43,602 nucleotides of DNA from Longimicrobium sp. (GTDB taxonomy: Bacteria > Gemmatimonadota > Gemmatimonadetes > Longimicrobiales > Longimicrobiaceae): the NCBI GenBank assembly GCA_036387335.1, contig DASVTZ010000083.1, positions 1 to 43,602 on the forward strand, in the 5' to 3' direction. This document shows positions 15,102 through 22,682 of this stretch, piece after piece; position 1 is the stretch's first letter, and each line of letters begins with the position of its first letter. The notes beneath the pieces were generated by a model. The model did not search any database, was not told the origin of the DNA, and worked only from the letters and a program-made list of their open reading frames with translations. The translations under genes and the position numbers were made by a program.

Positions 15102-16487
15102 ATGGCCAATCCGCACATCTTCCGTCAGTACGACATCCGCGGCGTCGTAGGTCCCGACGTTACCGTGGAGGTGGCCGAGCAGATCGGCCGCGCCTTCGCC
15201 AGCCTCGCCATCCGCCGCCTGGGCAAGCCCCGGCCGACGCTGGCGCTGGGGCGCGACAACCGCCTCACCTCCGAAGACCTCGCCGCCGGCGTGCGCCGCG
15301 GGATGGTGGCCGCCGGCGTGCACGTGGTAGACGTGGGCCTGGTGCCCACCCCCGTGCACTCCTTCGCGGTCTACCACGGCGAGCTGGACGGCGGGCTGCA
15401 GGTGACGGGGTCGCACAACCCGCCTCAGTACAACGGCTTCAAGATGACGCTCGGCGGCTCCATCTACGGCGACTCCATCCAGGAGGTGCGCCGCATGATC
15501 GAGGAGAGCGACTACGAGAGCGGGGAAGGGAGCGTGGAGAACCGCGACGTGATGGACGACTACGTCCGCTACATCGCGGAGCGCTTCACCATCGGGCGCA
15601 AGCTCAAGGTGGTGGTGGACTGCGGCAACGGCACCGGCTCCATCGTGGCCGAGCGCCTGCTGACGGCGCTGGGCGGCAACGTGGAGGTGATCCCCATCTT
15701 CTGCGAGTCGGACGGAACCTTCCCCAACCACCACCCTGACCCGGTGGTGGACAAGAACCTGGTGGACATCATCGCCCGCGTGAAGGCGGAGGGCGCGGAC
15801 CTGGGCGTGGCCTTCGACGGCGACGCGGACCGCATCGGCGCCATCGACGACCGCGGCGAGATCGTGCGCGGCGACACGCTCCTCCTGCTCTACGGCCTGG
15901 ACCTGATCCAGCGCCGCGGGCCGGGGCAGAAGGTGGTGTTCGACGTGAAGTGCTCGCAACTCCTTCCCGAGATGCTGGAAAAGGTGGGCGGCGTGCCGGT
16001 GATGAACGCCACCGGCCACTCGCTGATCAAGAAGCGGATGAAGGAGGAGGGGTCGCTGCTCTCGGGCGAGCTTTCGGGCCACATCATGTTCGGCGACAAC
16101 TACTTCGGCTACGACGACGCCCTCTACGGCGCCGTCCTGCTGATCGACATCGTCGCCCGTCAGGGTCGCCCGCTGAGCGAGTGGATCGCCGAGTTCCCGG
16201 TCTTCGTTTCCACCGCCGAGCTGCGCTACCCGGCCACCGAGGAGACCAAGTTCGCCATCGTAGCGCGCGCCACCGCGCACTTCCGCGCGAACCACGAGGT
16301 GATCGACGTGGACGGCGCCCGCGTCCTCTTCGGCGACGGGTGGGGGCTGATCCGCGCCTCCAACACGGAGCCGGTGCTGGTGGCCCGTTACGAGGCCAAG
16401 ACCCCCGAGCGCCTCGAGCAGATCCGCTCCGAGATGGAAGGCTGGCTCGCCGGCGAGGGCATCGGCGGCCCCTCCGTCGGCCACTGA
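15102..16487 (+). CDS. manB: phosphomannomutase/phosphoglucomutase
   Basis: A protein of 461 residues interconverting hexose 6- and 1-phosphates through an enzyme phosphoserine. All four domain landmarks are present: FRQYDIRGVVG at the N-terminus; the active-site serine in VTGSHNPPQYNGFK; the Mg2+ loop AFDGDADRIGAID; the sugar-specificity segment SGELSGHIMF; and the C-terminal phosphate loop RASNTEPVLVARYEA. The length and the GELSGH motif match AlgC/ManB-type enzymes. GGAGAG lies 5 nt upstream of the ATG. With the heptose kinase nearby it fits supply of sugar nucleotides for LPS or exopolysaccharide. Confidence 0.94.
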   Translation: MANPHIFRQYDIRGVVGPDVTVEVAEQIGRAFASLAIRRLGKPRPTLALGRDNRLTSEDLAAGVRRGMVAAGVHVVDVGLVPTPVHSFAVYHGELDGGLQVTGSHNPPQYNGFKMTLGGSIYGDSIQEVRRMIEESDYESGEGSVENRDVMDDYVRYIAERFTIGRKLKVVVDCGNGTGSIVAERLLTALGGNVEVIPIFCESDGTFPNHHPDPVVDKNLVDIIARVKAEGADLGVAFDGDADRIGAIDDRGEIVRGDTLLLLYGLDLIQRRGPGQKVVFDVKCSQLLPEMLEKVGGVPVMNATGHSLIKKRMKEEGSLLSGELSGHIMFGDNYFGYDDALYGAVLLIDIVARQGRPLSEWIAEFPVFVSTAELRYPATEETKFAIVARATAHFRANHEVIDVDGARVLFGDGWGLIRASNTEPVLVARYEAKTPERLEQIRSEMEGWLAGEGIGGPSVGH

Positions 16488-16511
16488 CCGCCCGCCTGAA
16501 CCGCTCCAACG

Positions 16512-16541
16512 CACGCGCCGTCCCACAAAGGGCGGCGCGTG
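16512..16541 (+). terminator. GC-rich hairpin after the mutase gene
   Basis: CACGCGCCGTCCC and GGGCGGCGCGTG pair around ACAAA. There is no T-run, so termination is uncertain. Confidence 0.5.
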
Positions 16542-16555
16542 AGAGAACCAATGGC

Positions 16556-16648
16556 CTCACGCAGAGGCGCAGAGGCGCAGGAAGAGAAAAGAAGAGACAT
16601 TTTTCCCTCGTTGTTATCCTCTCCTGCGTCTCTGCGCCTCTGCGTGAG
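16556..16648. repeat. palindromic repeat, family E copy 2
   Basis: CTCACGCAGAGGCGCAGAG at the left and CTCTGCGCCTCTGCGTGAG at the right are near-perfect inverted arms extending about 26 bp around an AT-richer centre. It is related to the copy at 4748-4818. Confidence 0.8.
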
Positions 16649-16677
16649 ATTCCGTTGAGGGCCTTGGCGAACGCTCG

Positions 16678-16857
16678 ATGACTCCACTCCGCATCCTGCT
16701 CGCGCTCGTGCTGCTGATTGCCGGCGGCGCGGTGGTGGCGTTTGGGGTGATGACGGTGATGTACGGCGACCCGGTCGTGACGAGTGCGCTCGTTCTCGCG
16801 ATCGGGTTGCTGCTGCTGGGGGCGGGGGCGTGGCTGATGCGGAGGCGGTCCGCGTAA
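16678..16857 (+). CDS. 59-residue two-helix membrane protein
   Basis: A small ORF beginning MTPLRILLALVLLIAGGAVV and ending WLMRRRSA. It has two hydrophobic helices (about 5-27 and 34-53) joined by MYGDPVVTSA, with a basic C-terminus that should face the cytoplasm. The codon use (GC-rich third positions) fits its neighbours, and no overlapping gene competes. It lies between a palindromic repeat and sucC. Function unknown; no ribosome-binding site is obvious, so the call is moderate. Confidence 0.55.
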   Translation: MTPLRILLALVLLIAGGAVVAFGVMTVMYGDPVVTSALVLAIGLLLLGAGAWLMRRRSA

Positions 16858-16981
16858 GAGCCCGCGCGCGCAAGACGTTGCCGCGAATAGATCCGCCCGC
16901 TATCATGCTGCGCCTTTTCGGCGGAAGTCCGGAGTGCGCGGCACGGCACTCTTTTTCATCACCCGAACCGGAACTGTCCCG

Positions 16982-18124
16982 GTGAACATCCACGAATACC
17001 AGGCCAAAGAGCTCCTGGCCGCGCAGGGGATCCCCGTCCCCATAGGCGAGGTGGCGACCACGCCGGAGCAGGCCGAAGAGATCGCGCGCCGCCTGGGCGG
17101 GGCCGTGGTGATCAAGGCCCAGGTGCACGCCGGCGGGCGCGGCAAGGCCGGCGGCGTAAAGCTCGCCAACACGCCCGAAGAGGCGCGCGAGAAGGCCGAG
17201 GCCATCCTCAAGCTGACCATCAAGGACCTCCCGGTGCAAAAGGTGCTCGTCGCGCCGGCCGAGGACATCGCGAGCGAGGCGTACGTCGGCATCATCCTGG
17301 ACCGCGCCAGCCATGCGCCCGTCTTCATGGTGTCGGCGGCGGGCGGGGTGGACATCGAAGAGGTGGCGCACACCAACCCCGAAGCCATCATCAAGCTGCC
17401 GATCGACCCGCGCTACGGGCTCCTTCCGCACCAGGCGTACGAGCTTGCCACCAAACTGTACACCGACGTGAAGCAGCAGCGCGCCGCGGCCAAGATCCTC
17501 CAGCAGCTCTACAAGGCGTTCATGGAGGCGGGCGGCTCGCTGGCCGAGATCAACCCGCTGATCACTACGCCCTCGGGCGAGGTCAAGGCGATCGACGCCA
17601 AGTTCAACATCGACGACAACGAGCTCTTCCGCCTGCCGGCCATCGAGGCGCTGCGCGACGAGAGCTCCGAGGCGCCGGCCGAGGTGCAGGCGCGCGAGGC
17701 GGGGCTGACCTTCATCAAGCTGGACGGCAACGTCGGCTGCTGCGTGAACGGCGCCGGGCTGGCGATGGCCACCATGGACCTGGTGAAGTACTACGGCGGC
17801 GACCCGGCCAACTTCCTCGACATCGGCGGCTCGTCGAACCCGGAGAAGGTGGTGAACGCGTTGCGCATCATCACCAGCGACCCGGCGGTCAAGGTGATCC
17901 TGTTCAACATCTTCGGCGGCATCACGCGCACCGACGACGTGGCGAACGGCATCGTGACGGCCACGCGCCAGCTGGACATGCAGATCCCCATCGTGATCCG
18001 CCTGACCGGCACCAACGAAGAGATCGCGGTCAAGATCCTGAACGAAGCGGGATTCACCGCGCTGACCGACATGGACGAGGCCGTGCAGAAGGCGGTCGCT
18101 TTGGCCAACGGGGAGGCCCAGTGA
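16982..18124 (+). CDS. sucC: succinate-CoA ligase (ADP-forming), beta subunit
   Basis: A protein of 380 residues, the nucleotide-grasp subunit of the TCA-cycle enzyme that makes ATP from succinyl-CoA. It begins (GTG start) [20 protein letters not shown], the canonical N-terminus, so the GTG at 16982 is preferred over an upstream in-frame ATG at 16934 that would add 16 unrelated residues. ATP-grasp features are [20 protein letters not shown], and the C-terminal CoA-ligase domain has [18 protein letters not shown] and FLDIGG, with NIFGGITR near the end. It overlaps sucD by 4 nt (GTGA), as expected for an equimolar heteromer. Confidence 0.96.
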   Translation: MNIHEYQAKELLAAQGIPVPIGEVATTPEQAEEIARRLGGAVVIKAQVHAGGRGKAGGVKLANTPEEAREKAEAILKLTIKDLPVQKVLVAPAEDIASEAYVGIILDRASHAPVFMVSAAGGVDIEEVAHTNPEAIIKLPIDPRYGLLPHQAYELATKLYTDVKQQRAAAKILQQLYKAFMEAGGSLAEINPLITTPSGEVKAIDAKFNIDDNELFRLPAIEALRDESSEAPAEVQAREAGLTFIKLDGNVGCCVNGAGLAMATMDLVKYYGGDPANFLDIGGSSNPEKVVNALRIITSDPAVKVILFNIFGGITRTDDVANGIVTATRQLDMQIPIVIRLTGTNEEIAVKILNEAGFTALTDMDEAVQKAVALANGEAQ

Positions 18125-18990
18125 GCATCTTCATCGACAACGACACGCGCCTGGTGGTGCAGGGGATCACGGGCCGCGACGGCTCGTTCCACACCAAGCA
18201 GATGATGGAGTACGGCACGAAAGTCGTGGCCGGCGTGACGCCCGGTAAGGGCGGGCAGAAGTTCGAGGGGCAGGTGCCCATCTTCAACACCGTCGCCGAG
18301 GCGGTGAAGGAAGGCGGCGCCAACACCTCCGTCATCTACGTGCCCCCGGCTTTCGCCGCGGACGCGATGTTCGAGGCCGCCGACGCAGGGATCGACTTCA
18401 TCGTCTGCATCACCGAGGGCGTGCCGGTGCTGGACATGACCCGCGTGCGGCCCTACGTCCTCGAACAGGGCGCGCGGCTCCTGGGCCCCAACTGCCCCGG
18501 CCTCCTTTCGGCCGGCAAGAGCAAGGTGGGGATCATCCCGGGCCACATCACGCAGCCGGGTCCGGTCGGCCTCGTCTCCAAGAGCGGGACGCTGACCTAC
18601 GAGGTCGTGTACAAGCTCAAGGGCGCGGGGATCGGCACCACGACGTGCGTGGGAATCGGCGGCGACCCGATCAACGGCACTTCGTTCATCGACTGCATCG
18701 CGGCGTTCGAGGCGGACCCGGAGACGAAGGCGATCGTGATGCTGGGCGAGATCGGCGGGACGGACGAGCAGGAAGCCGCCGCCTACATCAAAGCCAACGT
18801 CACCAAGCCGGTGGTGGGCTTCATCGCCGGGCAGACGGCGCCTCCGGGGCGGCGCATGGGGCACGCCGGGGCCATCATCAGCGGCTCGGCAGGGACCGCC
18901 GAGGAGAAGATCCAGGCGTTCCGCGACAACGGCATCGGCGTGGCGAAGCGCCCCGTGGACGTCGTGGGGCTCATCCAGGAGGTACTCTGA
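18121..18990 (+). CDS. sucD: succinate-CoA ligase (ADP-forming), alpha subunit
   Basis: A protein of 289 residues, GTG start overlapping the sucC stop. The CoA-binding Rossmann domain shows [20 protein letters not shown]. The ligase domain has [20 protein letters not shown] and [16 protein letters not shown]. The phospho-histidine loop near the C-terminus is [20 protein letters not shown], where His is phosphorylated. Length and motifs are complete. It ends 5 nt before the EIIA-CBS gene, so the three may be one operon. Confidence 0.96.
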   Translation: MSIFIDNDTRLVVQGITGRDGSFHTKQMMEYGTKVVAGVTPGKGGQKFEGQVPIFNTVAEAVKEGGANTSVIYVPPAFAADAMFEAADAGIDFIVCITEGVPVLDMTRVRPYVLEQGARLLGPNCPGLLSAGKSKVGIIPGHITQPGPVGLVSKSGTLTYEVVYKLKGAGIGTTTCVGIGGDPINGTSFIDCIAAFEADPETKAIVMLGEIGGTDEQEAAAYIKANVTKPVVGFIAGQTAPPGRRMGHAGAIISGSAGTAEEKIQAFRDNGIGVAKRPVDVVGLIQEVL

Positions 18991-18995
18991 GCCCC

Positions 18996-19895
18996 ATGGC
19001 TCGTGAAGGGGGGCGCGAGGTGCGGCTGACGGAGATCCTCCGCCCCGCGCACGTCGTCGCCCCCCTTGCGGCCTCAACGGTGCACGAGGCGGTATCCCAG
19101 CTCGCGCGCCGCCTGATCGAAACGGGGGACGTGGCGCAGCCGGAGCGATTGGAGCGCCTCTTCACCGACCAGCACGTGCGGGACCTGATCCACATCGGCG
19201 GGCGGGTGCTGCTGCCGCACCTGCGCACGGAGGCGGTGGAGCGGCTGGTGGTGGCGCTGGGGGTGACTCCGACGCCGCTCCGCATCAGCGCCGACGATCC
19301 CAGCGGCGACGCGCAGGTGATGGTGCTGGTGCTCGCCCCGCCCGCCGCCGCGGACCCGTACCTCCAGACGGTGGCCTCGCTGGCCCGCGCCCTTCGCGAC
19401 GACGCCACGGTGGACCACCTGGTGGCGGCGCGCAGCGCGGAGGAGGTGCTGGCGATTCCGGAGATCCTCGCCATCACCATCCAGCCGCGCCTGACGGTCA
19501 AGGACGTGATGACGCAGCGCGTCTACCGCGTCTCGCCGGACGACAGCGTGCAGGAGGTGCTGGCCCTGGTCCGCGAGCACCACCTCAGCGCGATCCCGGT
19601 GGTGGGGGAGGGCAGGGAAGTGCTGGGGATGGTCACCGACCGCGACCTCCTGCGCCACTTCCTCCCCGGCGTGCAGAGCCGCGCCGTGAGCCCCTCTCCC
19701 GAGGAGATCCGCACCCTCCGCGTGCGCGACGTGATGTCGCGCTCCGTGATCTGCGTCTCCGAGGACCAGGCCCTCGCCGAGGTCACCTCCATCATGGTCT
19801 CCAAGGACCTGGAGCGACTGCCGGTTACGAACGAGGGCAAGCTGACGGGGTTTCTGACGCGGGGGGATATACTTCGCAAGTTGTTTGCATTCTGA
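18996..19895 (+). CDS. PTS EIIA-like domain fused to two CBS domains
   Basis: A protein of 299 residues. Residues about 11-160 resemble the fructose/nitrogen-type PTS EIIA domain: LTEILRPAHVV at the start and a candidate phospho-acceptor His75 in GGRVLLPHLRTEA, corresponding to the A-I-P-H-G site of EIIA-Ntr. Two CBS domains follow (166-222, VKDVMTQRVYRVSPDDSVQE..., and 244-298, VRDVMSRSVICVSEDQALAE...), which usually bind adenylates. The fusion suggests a sensor that joins phosphotransfer state with energy charge. The start 5 nt after sucD implies a link with the TCA cycle. Target unknown; the phosphorylation role rests on one conserved His. Confidence 0.8.
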   Translation: MAREGGREVRLTEILRPAHVVAPLAASTVHEAVSQLARRLIETGDVAQPERLERLFTDQHVRDLIHIGGRVLLPHLRTEAVERLVVALGVTPTPLRISADDPSGDAQVMVLVLAPPAAADPYLQTVASLARALRDDATVDHLVAARSAEEVLAIPEILAITIQPRLTVKDVMTQRVYRVSPDDSVQEVLALVREHHLSAIPVVGEGREVLGMVTDRDLLRHFLPGVQSRAVSPSPEEIRTLRVRDVMSRSVICVSEDQALAEVTSIMVSKDLERLPVTNEGKLTGFLTRGDILRKLFAF

Positions 19896-19901
19896 AAAGC
19901 A

Positions 19902-19949
19902 GTGCGTTAGTGCGTTAGTGCGTAAGTGCGTAAGTGCGTAAGTGCGCTG
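19902..19949 (+). repeat. tandem octamer array (GTGCGTTA/GTGCGTAA)x6
   Basis: Six octamers: two GTGCGTTA, three GTGCGTAA and one GTGCGCTG, starting 7 nt after the stop of the EIIA-CBS gene. It is the left flank of the 192-bp element. An inverted-sense array forms its right flank at 20188. Confidence 0.9.
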
Positions 19950-19973
19950 ATGGAATCCGTCTGATATGCCCCT

Positions 19974-20165
19974 TGTCATCCTGAGCGACGCGCCGCGCCG
20001 ATGCAGCCCTTGCTCCATCCTTTGGCGCGGAGCGAAGGATCTACTGCGCGTGCCGAGGGGACCGCGGATACCCGCCGACCTCTTGCCCCGCCGGCTAGAT
20101 CCTTCGATCGCCGCCGGAGTTCGGGGCTCGGCGGAGATCGGCGAGGCGGCTCTCTCAGGATGACA
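19974..20165. mobile_element. 192-bp MITE-like element, copy 2
   Basis: TGTCATCCTGAG (19974-19985) and CTCAGGATGACA (20154-20165) are perfect 12-bp terminal inverted repeats. Internal GCGCGGAGCGAAGGATCTAC and CCGGCTAGATCCTTCG blocks are shared with copy 1 at 6699-6890, and the total length is identical. Sequence between these blocks differs, so the copies are not recent duplicates. Confidence 0.82.
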
Positions 20166-20187
20166 AAATGAAAGACGCGGCACGCAC

Positions 20188-20229
20188 CAACGCACTAACG
20201 CACTAACGCACTAACGCACTAACGCACTT
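20188..20229 (+). repeat. tandem octamer array (TAACGCAC)x5
   Basis: CAACGCAC followed by four TAACGCAC units, the reverse complement of the GTGCGTTA units at 19902. The two arrays are inverted around the MITE-like element. The array ends 35 nt before ndk. Confidence 0.9.
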
Positions 20230-20263
20230 CCAAACCGACCTTTCACCTTCACGGATACCCGCC

Positions 20264-20680
20264 ATGCCCCGTACCTTCGCCATGATCAAGCCCGACGCCG
20301 TGCAGGCCGGCAACGTCGGGAACATCGTCGCACACATCCAGACGGCCGGGTTCCGGATCGTGGGGATGAAGCTCGTGCAGATCAGCCTGCAGCAGGCGCA
20401 GCGCTTCTACGAGGTCCACGCCGCGCGCCCGTTCTACGGCGAGCTGGTGGAGTTCATGAGCAGCGGCCCCTCCGTCGTCCTCGCGCTCGATGCCGAGAAC
20501 GCGGTGCAGAAGTGGCGCGACACCATCGGCTCCACCGACCCCGCCGAGGCCGCGGACGGCACCATCCGCAAGCTCTACGCGGAGAGCAAGGGCCGCAACG
20601 CCGTCCACGGCTCCGACGCCGACGACACCGCCGCCGCCGAGATCGCCTTCTTCTTCGCGGGCACCGAGCTGGTCGGCTGA
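20264..20680 (+). CDS. ndk: nucleoside diphosphate kinase
   Basis: A protein of 138 residues exchanging gamma-phosphate between nucleoside tri- and diphosphates through a phosphohistidine. It starts with [19 protein letters not shown]. The catalytic His115 is in [20 protein letters not shown]. The Kpn-loop region ([20 protein letters not shown]) and the [12 protein letters not shown] segment are typical. Length is normal. It is preceded by the octamer array, with no recognised promoter, and followed by a terminator. Confidence 0.97.
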   Translation: MPRTFAMIKPDAVQAGNVGNIVAHIQTAGFRIVGMKLVQISLQQAQRFYEVHAARPFYGELVEFMSSGPSVVLALDAENAVQKWRDTIGSTDPAEAADGTIRKLYAESKGRNAVHGSDADDTAAAEIAFFFAGTELVG

Positions 20681-20700
20681 GCCACGCCGCCGTGCCCCGC

Positions 20701-20738
20701 GGATGTGCCCCTTGCGCCAGCGGGGGGCACATCCGCAT
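20701..20738 (+). terminator. Rho-independent terminator of ndk
   Basis: GGATGTGCCCC and GGGGCACATCC form a perfect stem around a short loop, followed by GCATTTAG. The T-run is short. Confidence 0.7.
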
Positions 20739-20785
20739 TTAGGGGGTACTGGGCACCGCACGCCATCCTTCACCGGCACCGATCG

Positions 20786-21145
20786 ATGAACCTCCTCCTG
20801 CGCTGGATCGCGTCCGCACTGGCAGTGGCGGCCGCGGCGTATTTCGTCCCGGGGATCCGCGTGACCGGCGGGCTCCAGACGTACTTCGTGGTGGCCCTGA
20901 TCCTGGGCATCGCCAACGCCGTCGCGCGCCCCATCGTCAAGGGGCTGGCGTGCGGGCTGATCGTGCTCACGCTGGGCCTCTTCCTGTTCGTCATCAACGC
21001 CGCCATGCTCTGGCTCACCTCGCTCGCGGCGCAGCACTTCGGCTACGGCTTCTACGTCGACGGCTTCGTCCCCGCCGTCGTGGGCTCAATCGTCATCAGC
21101 CTGGTGAGCTGGGTCCTCTCCATGTTCCTGACGGACGACGACTGA
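20786..21145 (+). CDS. phage-holin-superfamily-IV-like four-helix membrane protein
   Basis: A protein of 119 residues with four hydrophobic helices (about 3-22, 30-47, 50-74, 85-112). PGIRVTGGLQTYFVVALILGIANAV and the following RPIVKGLACGLIVLTLGLFLFVINAAMLWL (in part) are the signature of the 'Mycobacterial 4 TMS phage holin, superfamily IV' family, also annotated YvlD-like. These are widespread housekeeping-type membrane proteins, not necessarily of phage origin; function unknown. The ATG at 20786 is preferred because residues upstream are encoded by the terminator region. Confidence 0.88.
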   Translation: MNLLLRWIASALAVAAAAYFVPGIRVTGGLQTYFVVALILGIANAVARPIVKGLACGLIVLTLGLFLFVINAAMLWLTSLAAQHFGYGFYVDGFVPAVVGSIVISLVSWVLSMFLTDDD

Positions 21146-21169
21146 CCGCGCCTTACCCGCTCAAACCCA

Positions 21170-21210
21170 TGAGGGCTGGGACACGTCTACGTGGCCCAGC
21201 CCTCTTGTTT
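21170..21210 (+). terminator. Rho-independent terminator
   Basis: GAGGGCTGGG and CCCAGCCCTC form a perfect 10-bp stem, followed by TTGTTT. Confidence 0.88.
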
Positions 21211-21303
21211 GCCACTCCGAAGGCGCAGTGGTATAGTAGTTGTAGGGTAGTTGTGTGTTGCTTGTAGGTATTAGGCCCTGTGATTGCCGGTCCACTACAA
21301 CTA
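21209..21303 (+). promoter_or_regulatory. promoter and inverted-repeat operator of the antitoxin-like gene
   Basis: TTGCCA (21209-21214), a 17-nt spacer and TATAGT (21232-21237) make a good promoter directly after a terminator. TAGTTGTAG (21237-21245) overlaps the -10 and start site; its perfect reverse complement CTACAACTA lies at 21295-21303, and another TAGTTGTG half-site lies at 21249. This is the layout of an autoregulated toxin-antitoxin promoter. Operator function is inference from symmetry. Confidence 0.65.
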
Positions 21304-21314
21304 TGGTGTGCTTT

Positions 21315-22301
21315 ATGTCCGCTTCAGCCGTCTACGAGCTCCCGGTGGTGGGTCATCGAACGCCAGAGATCGAGGAGCTCGTAAGCGAGATTCGGCTACG
21401 GATGGCAGGCACATCTGCCCCGCCGGTGCGCAGGCCGAGGGCAAACCGGTCGCCGCAAGCACACAGCGACTTCGATCGGGGCGCTTCGCCATCGCATCCA
21501 CGGGTGGAGCCTGGATTCGACCTCGACCTGGTCGTACTCGTGAACACTCTGAAGGAAGAGGGAAGCTCCACGCCCGGCGAGGTGACGCGGCTGGTCCACA
21601 AAGCCCGCACCCAGAAGCCGGAGCGAAGCGTGGTGGTGCTGCTCGACGAAGAGGATGCGGAGGCAGTGCGCGCCGCTCGCATAGCGGGAGCATTCGACTT
21701 CCTGGGGGCGGACGAGATCAGGAACGTCGAGGCTGTTTTCTGGCGCTTGCACAACGCGACGCTCCTGGCGCGCGTGTTTGCCTCGGACGAGGCTTCGGCA
21801 CCAGAGACGCCGAAGACGGTTCGCCCCCTGACGGTGCGCAGATCGGTGCGACTGAGCGCGGCCCGGATCCGCGAGGCGGACGCGGCGATCGAGGCGGCGG
21901 TTGCTTCTCTGCCGGCCGCGGAAGAGCGGCGCGCCCGTTCCGCGGACCTGCTGAAGGTGATCACCCCCGAGTTCCGCGACGCGCAGTCTGGCAGGTTGGA
22001 CGCCCGCAGAATCGCTGAAGACATGGAGATGTCCATCGCCGCGCTGGCGCGCGCGGCAGGCGTATCGCAGCAGGCGCTGTCGTCGAAGCCGGACTCGCCC
22101 GCCGCACAGGCGGGCCTGCTGCCGGTCGCGCGGCTCTCGAGCGTCCTGAATCAGCTGTTCGTGCCCGAGCACAAACGCGTCTGGCTGCAGACCCCGCATC
22201 CTCGCTTTGGAGACCGGAGCCCGATTCAGGCCATCGAAGCCGGTGAGGCGGAGCTGGTGCTCCTCAGCGTGGAGAGTGCGCAGGACGGGAGCCCTGACTG
22301 A
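21315..22301 (+). CDS. antitoxin-like protein: receiver-like + Xre HTH + MbcA/ParS domain
   Basis: A protein of 328 residues from the ATG at 21315; GTG 21255 and ATG 21303 are alternatives and none has a ribosome-binding site. After a Pro/Arg-rich N-terminus, residues about 68-153 have the strand pattern of a response-regulator receiver: DLDLVVLVNTLKEEG, SVVVLLDEEDAEAVRAARIAGAFDFLGADEI. The Asp expected at the phosphosite appears as N or L, so it looks like a pseudo-receiver. A helical stretch (180-225) follows. Then come an Xre-type helix-turn-helix (about 225-260, IAEDMEMSIAALARAAGVSQ) and the C-terminal toxin-binding domain typical of MbcA/ParS/Xre antitoxins (LSSVLNQLFVPEHKRVWLQT..., SPIQAIEAGEAELVLLSVE). 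The stop overlaps the next start (TGATG). The receiver-like N-terminus is not part of the usual architecture. Confidence 0.78.
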   Translation: MSASAVYELPVVGHRTPEIEELVSEIRLRMAGTSAPPVRRPRANRSPQAHSDFDRGASPSHPRVEPGFDLDLVVLVNTLKEEGSSTPGEVTRLVHKARTQKPERSVVVLLDEEDAEAVRAARIAGAFDFLGADEIRNVEAVFWRLHNATLLARVFASDEASAPETPKTVRPLTVRRSVRLSAARIREADAAIEAAVASLPAAEERRARSADLLKVITPEFRDAQSGRLDARRIAEDMEMSIAALARAAGVSQQALSSKPDSPAAQAGLLPVARLSSVLNQLFVPEHKRVWLQTPHPRFGDRSPIQAIEAGEAELVLLSVESAQDGSPD

Positions 22302-22542
22302 TGCCTCCAGCCGGACCGCTGACGCCGGAGCAGCGAGCGCAGCGGAGCCTGGCCCGCAAGATCGCACGCGCCCCGCTTGAAGAGATCGAGGCGACGCTGT
22401 GCCGCGCCATTCGCGAGGCCCATCTCCGAAGTGATCCTCCCCAGCCCCTGTACTACGACGGCACGTGGGGGTGGACGATCGCGTCCAGGCATACGACACC
22501 ACGGGGAAGCTCTCGCAGCGGCTCGGCCCCTCTGCGCGGTAG
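22301..22542 (+). pseudogene. small coupled ORF with apparent frameshift (unknown partner protein)
   Basis: The ATG at 22301 overlaps the stop of the antitoxin-like gene, so the frame should be translated with it. It reads MPPAGPLTPEQRAQRSLARK... to ...PLYYDGTWGW at 22474, then turns into Ser/Arg/Pro-rich noise that would run into the next promoter and gene. A one-base shift near 22472-22475 (in GGGGGTGG) restores a protein-like end, DDRVQAYDTTGKLSQRLGPSAR, stopping at 22540-22542. The intact product would have about 80 residues. It shows no RES-domain motif and no family I know. Possible explanations are a sequencing error, a genuine mutation or programmed frameshifting. Confidence 0.55.
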
Positions 22543-22645
22543 CGCTTCGGCGCGCGGCCGTGTCTCCGTGAGATGCGCCGTTGGTGTCTCGGAACCGGTG
22601 CCCAACTTGCACACCGGGCGCCGACGCGAAAAACCCGGCCGTTGC

Positions 22646-22674
22646 TTGACACATCACGGCCTTTGGCATACTTT
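22646..22674 (+). promoter_or_regulatory. strong promoter of the yceD-rpmF-plsX-fab operon
   Basis: TTGACA (22646-22651), 17-nt spacer, TACTTT (22669-22674). Transcription should begin near 22680-22682, and the yceD ATG is at 22683, so the mRNA would be leaderless or nearly so. Confidence 0.8.
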
Positions 22675-22682
22675 TACGGTTT

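Noticed and set aside
14634-16526. Long minus-strand open frame (630 codons) opposite the RidA and mutase genes
   Set aside because: His/Val/Asp-rich shadow; the plus strand has complete RidA and phosphohexomutase motifs.
16934-16981. N-terminal extension of SucC from an upstream ATG
   Set aside because: The 16 extra residues have no counterpart in the family, whose N-terminus is [11 protein letters not shown].
19902-20229. CRISPR-like look of the repeated octamers
   Set aside because: Units are 8 nt in direct tandem with no spacers; no cas genes nearby.
20786-21145. Prophage remnant suggested by a holin-like gene
   Set aside because: This holin-superfamily protein is common in bacterial chromosomes and no other phage gene is present.
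22301-22542. RES-domain toxin next to the ParS-type antitoxin-like gene
   Set aside because: Expected from family context, but no RES-type Arg/Tyr/Glu/Ser pattern is visible and the ORF is too short.
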